From the NCBI GenBank assembly GCA_038330085.1, contig JBBQNP010000036.1, positions 1-34,648 of the forward strand: DNA of 34,648 bases, written 5' to 3'. Positions 25,683 through 34,362 of the stretch are shown here, piece after piece. Every line of letters starts with the position of its first letter. The first letter of the stretch is position 1. The notes below the pieces were generated by a model. That model was not told the DNA's origin. It did not search any database and saw nothing but the letters and a program-made list of their open reading frames with translations. A program made the position numbers and the translations under genes. Origin of the DNA: JAEUIA01 sp038330085. Its GTDB lineage: Bacteria > Planctomycetota > UBA1135 > GCA-002686595.

Positions 25683-25688
25683 TAGGCT
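25683..25688 (+). promoter_or_regulatory. Candidate -10 hexamer TAGGCT of the 25696 gene
   Basis: TAGGCT, 17 nt downstream of TTGAGC (25660-25665), is followed by 7 nt and then the ATG at 25696. There is no Shine-Dalgarno. Together these make a plausible promoter and a leaderless transcript. Confidence 0.5.
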
Positions 25689-25695
25689 CTCGCGC

Positions 25696-26154
25696 ATGTT
25701 CGATACGCAGTTCAACCTCCTGAGCCATCATTTGGCAGCGCTGCTCGAGGTCCTGCGAGTGGATCCGGCGGCATCGGATCCCTGGTTGCAGGCGCGCAAT
25801 GCGCTGGGTGAATCGCGCAAGTCGGAGCCGGACTTGGCGGCCGCCATCGATGCGAAGGACGTCGACGCGCTGAGCTCGATCCTCGAAGCTTGGACGAGCG
25901 GAAAGCGACATCTGCCCGAGCAAGATCGCGAAGTGCTGCGGCGCGCGGTCAAGGCGTTCCGCAAGAGCCTCAAGGTCACGCGCCTCGACGCCGAGTCCTC
26001 GATCGGCGCCAACCCGATGACGAGCGGACGCGAGTCGAGCATCGTCGGCATGGTTCCCCCGCCGAGGTATCCGCGCGACGTGTGGGACGAGCTCGTGCGC
26101 CAAGGCCGCATGTCCGGCGGCAAACACGGCATCTACGAGCTGCCGCCGGAGTAG
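25696..26154 (+). CDS. Uncharacterised 152-aa cytosolic protein
   Basis: I do not recognise a family. No signal peptide or TM segment is visible. Residues about 1-100 look all-helical and strongly charged (LLSHHLAALLEVLRVDP, DLAAAIDAKDVDALSSILEAW, REVLRRAVKAFRKSLK). The last 45 residues are Gly/Pro-rich with a compact motif RYPRDVWDELVRQGRMSGGKHGIYELPPE-like at the C-terminus, of which the core is DVWDELVRQGRM. The ATG at 25696 is fixed by the start of the helical region and by the promoter-like hexamer 7 nt upstream. It converges on spoVR, and a hairpin lies between them. Coding character (sensible composition, no low-complexity Arg runs) is good. Confidence 0.65.
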   Translation: MFDTQFNLLSHHLAALLEVLRVDPAASDPWLQARNALGESRKSEPDLAAAIDAKDVDALSSILEAWTSGKRHLPEQDREVLRRAVKAFRKSLKVTRLDAESSIGANPMTSGRESSIVGMVPPPRYPRDVWDELVRQGRMSGGKHGIYELPPE

Positions 26155-26173
26155 GTGACTCGCTCCCGTTCAC

Positions 26174-26195
26174 GGTACCCCGCGCAAGGGGTGCC
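26174..26195. terminator. Hairpin between convergent genes
   Basis: GGTACCCC (26174-26181) pairs with GGGGTGCC (26188-26195), including one G-T wobble, around a 6-nt loop. It lies between the stops at 26154 (+) and 26246 (-). The right arm continues into GGTGCCTGG, the core shared with 8763-8787 and 10171-10218. Confidence 0.5.
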
Positions 26196-26245
26196 TGGTC
26201 GCGGGAAAGCGCGCGACAGTGCGACACGAGCCAAGCACTACCCGC

Positions 26246-27646
26246 TCAGACGGCTTCGTTGGCCTTGCCCGCGGTCTCGAGCTGCGTCTCGACGCTCTTC
26301 AACTCCTTGCCGTCGCTCGTGAGCTTGCGGCCCGCGCCTTCTTCCTGCGTCAGGAGATGCGCCTTCTTCCCCCACATGCGCGCGACGTTCTTGAGCGTGT
26401 CGCCCGCGTGCGCGAGCTGCAAGTCGCGGCCGTCGTGGTGGTGTTGCAACAACAGCTCGCCGCGACCCTCGTGGTCTTCGTCGACGACCTCGATCTGCGG
26501 CAGACCGCCCCACGCGAGGTCGAGCAGGAGTCGCTCCTTCACCGCGTGCCAATCGCGCTCCATCACTTCGGTGCGACCGGTGCGTCCGTTCTTGCCGAAC
26601 ACGAAGAGCGAGTTCCTGCGCGCGAACTCCTCGTCGACGATCTCGTCGATGATCGACGCGTCGTTGTGGATGCGGCGCAGACGGAAGATGTCCATGCCGC
26701 GCGCTTCGGCTGTGCGGAAGAGCTCGATGCCTAGCTTGTAGGGGTTGAGCTGTCCGCCGGCAGCCGCGGTCGCGCCGCTGTGACAGTCGGCGAAGTCGAC
26801 GATCTCACCGGGATCGAGCACGCCGCCCGTGAGGATGCGGCTGTGCCAGAAGCTCGCCCAGCCCTCGTTCATGATCTTCGTCATGCGCTGCGGCATGAAG
26901 TAGTACGCCTCGGCGCGCACGATGCGCACGAGCTCGCGCTGCCAGCCTTCGAGCGGCGCGCGGTCCGCGAGGAACCCGAGCACGTCGAACGACGGCATCC
27001 TGTGCGGCATGCGGCGTTGGCCGGTGCTGTTGTCACAGACTTCCTGAAAGCTCGCGCTGAACGAGAGACCGCGCTGCCCCGCCGCTTCCGTGCGCGGCGC
27101 GGTGCCCGCAGCGCGGCTCTGCATGTGCTCGCGCAGGGGCAGGAACGGATCGACGAGGTTGTCGAGCGAAAGCGCCAGGTCGAGGAACGTCTCGACGACA
27201 TCTTGGCCGTGCTGGTCGATCATGCGCCGCACGCGCGTGCCGTCGTCGGCCATGCGGTCGAGCATGTGGCGGTCCGTCGGCTGGAACCACACGTTGTTCT
27301 TGAAGAAGTCCGCGTGACCGAACACGTGCGCCATGACGAGCTTCTGCTCCATGTCGCTGTTCGTGCGCACGAGGTAGGCGTACGTCGGATCGTTGTTGAT
27401 CACGAGCTCGTAGATCTTCGACAAGCCCCACTGGTGCCCCTTGTCGAGGCGCTCGTAATCCATGCCGAAGCGCCAGCTCGGATAGCGCACGGGGAAACCG
27501 CCGTAGGCTGCGACCGCGTTGACGTCCTTCGCGTCGAGCATCTCGAACACGGTCTCGAAGAAGTCGAGGCCCATGTCGCGCGCGATGCCCTCGATGCGCC
27601 GCGATTGTCCGGCGAGGTACGGAGAAAGCGTCTTGCGCGCGCCCAC
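26246..27646 (-). CDS. spoVR: SpoVR family protein
   Basis: 466-aa homologue of Bacillus SpoVR and E. coli YcgB. The conserved N-terminal phrases are all present: DMGLDFFETVFEML, AYGGFPVRYPSWRFGMDYERL, WGLSKIYELVINNDP and VMAHVFGHADFFKNN. Later ones are MNEGWASFWHSRI, GGQLNPYKLGIELF and RRIHNDASIIDEIVDEEF. The His- and Asp-rich motif set (for example HVFGHADFF) is compatible with metal binding, but no activity is proven for the family. SpoVR acts in spore cortex formation in Bacillus; elsewhere it is a stress-linked protein. GTG start at 27644-27646, two nt after the yeaH stop. It is the third gene of the prkA-yeaH-spoVR operon. The C-terminus is rich in Lys/Glu and probably flexible. Confidence 0.92.
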   Translation of the reverse strand: MGARKTLSPYLAGQSRRIEGIARDMGLDFFETVFEMLDAKDVNAVAAYGGFPVRYPSWRFGMDYERLDKGHQWGLSKIYELVINNDPTYAYLVRTNSDMEQKLVMAHVFGHADFFKNNVWFQPTDRHMLDRMADDGTRVRRMIDQHGQDVVETFLDLALSLDNLVDPFLPLREHMQSRAAGTAPRTEAAGQRGLSFSASFQEVCDNSTGQRRMPHRMPSFDVLGFLADRAPLEGWQRELVRIVRAEAYYFMPQRMTKIMNEGWASFWHSRILTGGVLDPGEIVDFADCHSGATAAAGGQLNPYKLGIELFRTAEARGMDIFRLRRIHNDASIIDEIVDEEFARRNSLFVFGKNGRTGRTEVMERDWHAVKERLLLDLAWGGLPQIEVVDEDHEGRGELLLQHHHDGRDLQLAHAGDTLKNVARMWGKKAHLLTQEEGAGRKLTSDGKELKSVETQLETAGKANEAV

Positions 27647-27648
27647 GT

Positions 27649-28755
27649 TCAGCGCCCTTTCCCCAGGAACGCGCGGATCGCTTCGGCGATGCCGTCGCGG
27701 TCGTTCACGTTGGCGGTGACGAGGCGGTCTTCGCCTTCGAGACCGGCGTCGAGGTCCTTCTTGAACTGACCCGACCCGTAGGCACTCTTCACCTGTCCGT
27801 AGCAGAACTGGTTCACGCGGGGCAGCACTTCGTCGCGCAGGAGGTGCACGCAGCGCTCGGTGTCGCGCGCGGACCAGTTGTCGCCGTCGGAGTAGTGGAA
27901 CGGGTAGATGTTCCAGTCCTCGGGCCGGTACTTCTCGAGGATGAGCTGCAACACGAGCTCGTACGCAGAGCTGATCTTCGTGCCGCCCGATTCGCGCAAG
28001 TGGAAGAACGAGTCCTGGTCGACAACCTTCGCGACGGCATCGTGCACGACGTAGACGACCTCAAGGTTCTTGTACTGGCTGCGCAACCACGTATCGATCC
28101 AGAACGCCTTGATCCGCACGATGTCCTTCTGCTCGCGTCCCATCGAGCCGGACACGTCCATCACGTGGAAGATCACCGCGGAGCTGTCGGGTTGCGGTGA
28201 GCTCTTCTTCGCGCGGAAACGTTCGTCGTCAGGGATCGGCACGACACGCGGACGCAGCGGATCCCACTCATTGGCCGCGATCGTGCGCTGCAGCGCGCGC
28301 TTGTACGTGCGGCGGAAGTGGCGCAGCGACTGCGGACCCGCGCTGCGCAATCCGGTGTAGCGCCCGCCGTCCGCCATCAACGCGCGGTCGCCGCGTGGCT
28401 CGATGTGCGGCAGCTCGAGCTCCTGTCCGAGCATCTCGGCCAGCTCGCTGAGCTCGACCTCGACCTCCATGATGTGGTTGCCTTCGTCTTCGCCGGCACC
28501 GCCTTGTCCTTCGCCGTTCTCGGCGTCGCCGTCGACGGGCTCACCCTTTTCGCCGGGGCCCTGGCCGACGCCGCTCTTCTTGTTCTCGCCGAAATGGAAG
28601 CGCGGCAATTCGATCTGCGGCACCGGAATCGACACGGCCTTGTCGCCGCGGCGTCCGAGCAACTCGCTCGTCGACAAGTACCGACGCAGGTCCTGCCGCA
28701 GCTTGCCGCGCACGATCTCGCGGAAGCGCGCGCGATCTCGTTCGATGCGGTACAC
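27649..28755 (-). CDS. yeaH: YeaH/DUF444 (UPF0229) family VWA-containing protein
   Basis: 368-aa protein of the UPF0229/YeaH family. The N-terminal part is basic (DRARFREIVRGKLRQDLRRYL), then an acidic Gly/Glu-rich linker (about 75-95). Near residue 199 it has a von Willebrand A metal-ion adhesion motif, DVSGSMG, and later VVHDAVAKVV and SGGTKISSAYE, which complete the MIDAS-like site. It forms a complex with PrkA kinase in enterobacteria and works with it in nitrogen-starvation and general stress responses; that function is transferred by family. GTG start at 28753-28755, 11 nt after the prkA stop, then 2 nt to spoVR. Length agrees with the family. Confidence 0.92.
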   Translation of the reverse strand: MYRIERDRARFREIVRGKLRQDLRRYLSTSELLGRRGDKAVSIPVPQIELPRFHFGENKKSGVGQGPGEKGEPVDGDAENGEGQGGAGEDEGNHIMEVEVELSELAEMLGQELELPHIEPRGDRALMADGGRYTGLRSAGPQSLRHFRRTYKRALQRTIAANEWDPLRPRVVPIPDDERFRAKKSSPQPDSSAVIFHVMDVSGSMGREQKDIVRIKAFWIDTWLRSQYKNLEVVYVVHDAVAKVVDQDSFFHLRESGGTKISSAYELVLQLILEKYRPEDWNIYPFHYSDGDNWSARDTERCVHLLRDEVLPRVNQFCYGQVKSAYGSGQFKKDLDAGLEGEDRLVTANVNDRDGIAEAIRAFLGKGR

Positions 28756-28766
28756 GAAGGTCGCTC

Positions 28767-30836
<2,070 letters not shown>

Positions 30837-30953
30837 GTGTGGCTCGGGGGGACGCGTGCGCGACCGGATGGGGCCGGTGCGCGCCGGGCGAGGGCGCATC
30901 CGATGTGTCGACCGATCCCCGCAATCGACCTGAAGGTTCTTCCGCTGCTGAAA

Positions 30954-30989
30954 ACTCCCGACCCTGCCGGGAGTGTCAGGCCCGCCTGA
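30954..30989 (-). promoter_or_regulatory. Tandem hairpins in the predicted prkA leader
   Basis: On the minus strand, TCAGGC/GCCTGA (30976-30989, 2-nt loop) is followed by ACTCCCG/CGGGAGT (30954-30974, 7-nt loop) and then TTTT beginning inside the second arm's end. A stem closed by a T-run about 120 nt before the prkA ATG resembles an intrinsic terminator, which suggests attenuation of the operon, or the end of an antisense RNA. No upstream minus-strand gene in the gap needs a terminator here. Confidence 0.4.
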
Positions 30990-31189
30990 GAAACATCCTG
31001 AGCCGCGCGCGATTCGTCCGACCTTCGGCCGCCCCTGCCAGGGGACCGCGTCGTTCGCGGGTTCCGTAGGTCCCGTGGGAAAGGCCTTCAACGCTCACGC
31101 CGGTTCCCGGATCGGCGAATCGTTCCTTTCCGGACGGGGGTCGACGCAGGTGTGCGCTCGTGCGAGCGCCTCCGCACGCATCCGTGAGC

Positions 31190-31195
31190 TATCCT
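31190..31195 (+). promoter_or_regulatory. Candidate -10 hexamer TATCCT of the M28 gene
   Basis: TATCCT is preceded by GC, followed by 7 nt and the ATG at 31203. No Shine-Dalgarno is present. No good -35 was found at 17 nt. Confidence 0.5.
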
Positions 31196-31202
31196 GGCGC
31201 GC

Positions 31203-32150
31203 ATGCAGACTTCCGTTCCGCGCGTCGCTATGTGGCTTGCCGTGCCGCTCCTCGCCCTCGCGTGTCAGGGGACGATGGCCTGTGACAACGGCAAGGCCGC
31301 CGCGAGCGCGACCACGTTCGACGCCGATCGCGCCTGGAAGCACCTCGAGAAGCAGGTCGAGCTTGGTCCGCGGCCGTCCGGCAGCGCCCAGATCGAGGTC
31401 TGCCGCAAGTACATCGAAGCCGAGCTCGCGAGCGCCGGTGTCACGTCGAAGCGCGAAACGTGGAGCGAGAAGACGCCGGTGGGTGACATCGAGTTCGCGA
31501 ACGTGTGGGCCGAGATTCCGGGCAAGGATGCGACGAAGGGCACGATCATCCTGGGCACGCACTTCGACACGAAGCGCATGCCGTTCCCCTTCGTGGGCGC
31601 GAACGACGGCGGTTCGGGGACGGCGGTGCTGCTCGAGATCGCGCGGGTGCTCGCGAGCGACAAGAACAGTCCCTTCACCTACCGCCTCGTGTTCTTCGAC
31701 GGCGAGGAAGCGACGCTGGCCGAGTGGCACGGCAAGGACAACACGTACGGATCACGCCATCACGCGAGCCTGATCCAGCACTCCGCTGACGCGTCGAAGA
31801 TGCGTGCGTTCGTGTTGCTCGACATGGTCGGCGACAAGGATCTCGTGCTCGAGCGCGAGACGATGTCGGACGGCAAGTTCCTCGATTGTTTCGTGCGCGC
31901 CGCGAAGGCCAATGGCCTGGGCAGTCACGTCGGCGGCCGCTCGATGGAGATCAGCGACGACCACGACGCGTTCATGGCGATCAACGTGCGCAGCGTGGAC
32001 CTGATCGACTTCGACTACGGCCCGAACAACAGCCTGTGGCACACGAAGGACGACACGCTCGCGAACTGCTCGAAGGAAAGCCTCGCCGCGATCGGGAAGA
32101 TCACGCTGCTCGGGCTGGGAGAACTCGAAACGACGCTCGGGGGGAGCTGA
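31203..32150 (+). CDS. Secreted M28-family, glutaminyl-peptide cyclotransferase-like protein
   Basis: 315-aa exported zinc enzyme of the M28 peptidase clan. The N-terminus has a signal with LLALAC, a possible lipobox. The fold begins with ATFDADRAWKHLEKQVELGPRPSGS. Metal and catalytic positions: H120 and D122 (GTHFDT), D135 (GANDGGSG), E168/E169 (FFDGEEA) and H280 (WHTKDDT). The stretch EEATLAEWHGKDNTYGSRHHA, with its W...D..YGSRH pattern, is characteristic of glutaminyl cyclases, which form pyroglutamate at N-terminal Gln. All key residues are present, so activity is expected, as a cyclase or, less likely, an aminopeptidase. The ATG at 31203 is fixed by the signal peptide. It has no operon partner in sight. 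Confidence 0.85.
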   Translation: MQTSVPRVAMWLAVPLLALACQGTMACDNGKAAASATTFDADRAWKHLEKQVELGPRPSGSAQIEVCRKYIEAELASAGVTSKRETWSEKTPVGDIEFANVWAEIPGKDATKGTIILGTHFDTKRMPFPFVGANDGGSGTAVLLEIARVLASDKNSPFTYRLVFFDGEEATLAEWHGKDNTYGSRHHASLIQHSADASKMRAFVLLDMVGDKDLVLERETMSDGKFLDCFVRAAKANGLGSHVGGRSMEISDDHDAFMAINVRSVDLIDFDYGPNNSLWHTKDDTLANCSKESLAAIGKITLLGLGELETTLGGS

Positions 32151-32207
32151 AGACGGGTTGACGCGGCATCGCCCCAAGTCCGAATTGCACGGCACCGATG
32201 CCGATGG

Positions 32208-32795
32208 TCATTGAATCCGAATCTCGGTGCCAGGAGCGAGCCCAGCTACTTGCTTCCAGAGCTGGACGTGCCCCGACAGATGGGCCGAGCGACCGACCTT
32301 GGTGACATTGGAGGACTTGACCACTCCTCCAAGAATTAGCGGTTGAACCCAGTGCAGCTGCTGCTCCCAAGCAATTTCGGCCATCAGTCCCTTTGCAACC
32401 TCCAACGATCCGTTCGAGTAGAAGTCGATCCACGAGAGGCCGTGTTGCAGGACCGATTCCAAGACATCAACGACGCCTAGCTGGAGATCGAAGCACGAGC
32501 CGTTCTCGTGGTCACAGACGTACACCGTGTTCTCGTCGGCTGTGACAATGATCTGATTCCAAAACACATCTTCACCAAACGTGAAGACATTGGTTTTCGG
32601 GATACCCCACGCGGCGCACCATTCTTCGTTCCATAGGGCCACACCGCATTCTGGATGCCTGTTGGAGAACAAGCGCCAACACCCATCGCCGAGTATCGTG
32701 CCACCCAGGCTAGCGGGCACAGCCTCTCTCACCGAAGCACCACGCGACAACGCATCCCTCAATTGGAGCAGGCGATCACTTGTCAACGTATCCAT
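32208..32795 (-). CDS. SMI1/KNR4 (SUKH)-like protein
   Basis: 195-aa soluble protein with no signal peptide. Phrases such as WRLFSNRHPECGVALWNEEW, TFGEDVFWNQIIVTADENTVYVCDHENG, WIDFYSNGS and HWVQPLILGG suggest the SMI1/KNR4-like or a related DUF1851/Tdi1 fold. Proteins of that class often act as immunity proteins to polymorphic toxins, but also occur alone. No toxin gene is visible next to it. The ATG at 32793-32795 has an acceptable Shine-Dalgarno (GAAGGG). Hand counting of two 60-nt lines (32281-32340 and 32461-32520) gives 57% GC, against 67% for 14461-14520, so the gene may be acquired. The family call is a pattern impression only. Confidence 0.6.
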   Translation of the reverse strand: MDTLTSDRLLQLRDALSRGASVREAVPASLGGTILGDGCWRLFSNRHPECGVALWNEEWCAAWGIPKTNVFTFGEDVFWNQIIVTADENTVYVCDHENGSCFDLQLGVVDVLESVLQHGLSWIDFYSNGSLEVAKGLMAEIAWEQQLHWVQPLILGGVVKSSNVTKVGRSAHLSGHVQLWKQVAGLAPGTEIRIQ

Positions 32796-32944
32796 GGGAT
32801 CCCTTCATCGGCATGCGGGCGACGAGTCTGGAATTGCCGCACGCTCATGGACCGCGACAGCCTTCGGATCACGCGGGGCGTCCCCACCGTTGTCCAGTGA
32901 TCACGACCGTGAGGTCTGCGCGGACGACCAAGACGTGAAAGATC

Positions 32945-32959
32945 CGATTCGAAGAATCG
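32945..32959 (-). terminator. Weak hairpin after the EF-Tu domain III-like gene
   Basis: CGATTC (32945-32950) pairs with GAATCG (32954-32959) around a 3-nt loop, about 20 nt past the stop of the upstream gene on the minus strand. Only TTT follows a few bases on. It may end the AbiE-containing transcript. The rest of 32796-32978 shows no believable gene. Confidence 0.3.
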
Positions 32960-32978
32960 AACATCCGCGCAATCAAGT

Positions 32979-33353
32979 TCAACGGCCGTGCTCGTCAGCT
33001 TCCGGCACATCACCATCCCGCGCCGTGACCGTGCCGTACCCGACGATGGTCGTTCCTTCGCGGATCGTGAACGTCGCATTCGGCTGTACGGCGCCATAGT
33101 CCACGCCTGGATACATCAGAAAGAACTTCACGTCGTGCGCGATACCTGGGACGAGAGCTCGACCGGTGCCGATAAGCCGCACGCCGAGGTAGTGCTCGGC
33201 GAATTGGTTGCCGACCAGAATCACTTCTCTCTGCGTTGGATCACCCAGGACGATGTGCGGCCAATATCCATCGTCGCGCACCGGCATGCGTCTGCCACCC
33301 TCGCTCTCGGGGAGAAAGGTGACCGTCGCGTGGACTGTGGGTTCGCCATTCAC
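32979..33353 (-). CDS. Stand-alone EF-Tu domain III-like protein
   Basis: 124-aa protein that matches only the C-terminal (third) beta-barrel domain of elongation factor Tu. VHATVTFLPESEGGRRMPV parallels the start of domain III, with EGGR at 18-21. The ending FTIREGTTIVGYGTV (95-109) parallels FAIREGG-TVGAGVV. The GTPase domain, domain II and the G-motifs are absent. In EF-Tu, domain III contacts tRNA and EF-Ts. This protein cannot hydrolyse GTP. It could mimic EF-Tu to bind a partner, or be a free-standing member of this fold, which is known elsewhere. The GTG at 33351-33353 is chosen because it overlaps the stop of a small upstream ORF by 4 nt (GTGA) and begins right before the domain. No Shine-Dalgarno is visible. 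Confidence 0.72.
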   Translation of the reverse strand: MNGEPTVHATVTFLPESEGGRRMPVRDDGYWPHIVLGDPTQREVILVGNQFAEHYLGVRLIGTGRALVPGIAHDVKFFLMYPGVDYGAVQPNATFTIREGTTIVGYGTVTARDGDVPEADEHGR

Positions 33354-33445
33354 GGGGACCAGTCGGGTTTCGTCGGGGCGGCGATGTAACCCCCGAACCC
33401 AGCTGACTCGATCGTGGCATAGACCGTTTCGCACGGGTGTCTCAT
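33350..33445 (-). CDS. 31-codon ORF linking abiEii and the EF-Tu domain III-like gene
   Basis: Tiny ORF that starts with an ATG overlapping the abiEii stop (ATGA, 33442-33445) and ends with a TGA overlapping the next gene's GTG (GTGA, 33350-33353). The product would read MRHPCETVYATIESAGFGGY and then IAAPTKPDWSP. It fills the 88-nt gap exactly. The composition is protein-like, but 32 codons are too few to prove coding. It could instead be a translational relay or a remnant of the EF-Tu-like gene's missing 5' part. I recognise no family. Confidence 0.4.
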   Translation of the reverse strand: MRHPCETVYATIESAGFGGYIAAPTKPDWSP

Positions 33446-34362
33446 ACGGATTTCTGCAATACCCAGGGCCCGCCCGGTGACCACCGTCCGAGAAACGTCT
33501 CACCTCGCTCCGCGGCGAGAAGCACAGGAGTGACGAAGACCGCTATCCGATTCATTGCATCCCGGAGCGTTCTTGCACCCGAGTTCGTCGGAATTCGCCG
33601 CACGAACCCGTCCCACTGAGCCTGCTTGCCTTCGACATCCGCAAACGGAGAAGTGAGCGCGAAGGGAAGCTCACTCGGCAATGTCGTGCGACGCTGCGAA
33701 AAGGTCGCTACAACTGCTTCGACGAGCTGGCGCCCATCGAACGACTCCTTCGCGGCAAGAATGTCCACGTCGAAGAAGTCGCGCATGCGGCTGTTCTTCG
33801 ATCCGAGGACAACCATCGCGTGCACCTTCTCGGCGATGACGGTTTCAGGCCGATACGCTCGGATGCGTGGCCGCGGCAGATCGAGCATGCTCGGATACTC
33901 GAGCCATTCGGGCTCGGGGACGACCGAGTCGCCGATGCCGATGTCGATTTGGACGCGGAGTCGAGCCTTCCCCAGGTGGGCAACGAGGGTCACGCGCTGT
34001 CCGCCGTAGCGCTCCTCTGGGCGAATCGGATCGATCCGAATCGACGCAGGATCAAAGATCATCGCATCGGGTTCGACTTGGATGGTGCAGACCTCTGTGA
34101 AGAGCTTCACCAGGTCCGCCTGCCCGAACTCCCCGAATCCGAGCAGGTCCAGATCGCGGGTTGGTCGAATGGTTTCGCCCAACCAAGCGAGAAGAAGCAG
34201 CGCGCCCTTGAGCACAAATCGCTCGGCGTGGACGGACCGAGACAAGCGGTACAGGTACCGCTCGATCGCGTACCTCGTCAGCACGAGCTCTGGGTCGGCG
34301 CCCAGCTTCTTTGCATGGTTGACCAGCCGAGCCTGTGTCGAATGAGCGAGGTCGGGAGTCAT
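33442..34362 (-). CDS. abiEii: AbiEii-type nucleotidyltransferase toxin
   Basis: 306-aa member of the AbiEii/DUF1814 family, the toxin half of the type IV AbiE toxin-antitoxin and abortive-infection systems. LKGALLLLAWLGETIRPTRDLDLLG (51-75) holds the family motif with K52, G53, D70 and D72 as nucleotidyltransferase-like site. PETVIAEKVHAM and RMRDFFDVDIL form the second motif, with Lys and Asp residues. Length is normal for the family and no key residue looks lost. In known systems the toxin blocks growth, apparently by modifying tRNA or other nucleotides, when the antitoxin fails. The ATG at 34360-34362 overlaps the abiEi stop by 4 nt (ATGA), as expected. Downstream genes follow with further overlaps, which is less usual. 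Confidence 0.88.
   Translation of the reverse strand: MTPDLAHSTQARLVNHAKKLGADPELVLTRYAIERYLYRLSRSVHAERFVLKGALLLLAWLGETIRPTRDLDLLGFGEFGQADLVKLFTEVCTIQVEPDAMIFDPASIRIDPIRPEERYGGQRVTLVAHLGKARLRVQIDIGIGDSVVPEPEWLEYPSMLDLPRPRIRAYRPETVIAEKVHAMVVLGSKNSRMRDFFDVDILAAKESFDGRQLVEAVVATFSQRRTTLPSELPFALTSPFADVEGKQAQWDGFVRRIPTNSGARTLRDAMNRIAVFVTPVLLAAERGETFLGRWSPGGPWVLQKSV

Larger units (their letters stand above)
30837..31202. other. 366-bp divergent region with two hairpins
   Basis: This separates prkA (-) from the M28 gene (+) and should hold promoters for both. ORFs crossing it are Arg/Pro-rich and unlikely to be real. It contains two adjacent inverted repeats (30954-30974 and 30976-30989), described separately. 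Confidence 0.55.

Noticed and set aside
30837..31091. N-terminal extension of PrkA
   Set aside because: The sequence is Arg/Pro-rich, contains the hairpins, and is not found in the family. The ATG at 30836 fits the homologous N-terminus.
32783..33097. Minus-strand frame with a stretch like LGRPRRPHGRDHW, reminiscent of DUF1501 proteins
   Set aside because: It overlaps the EF-Tu-like gene and the SMI1-like start, and the resemblance covers only about 15 residues. It could be a decayed remnant but cannot be supported.
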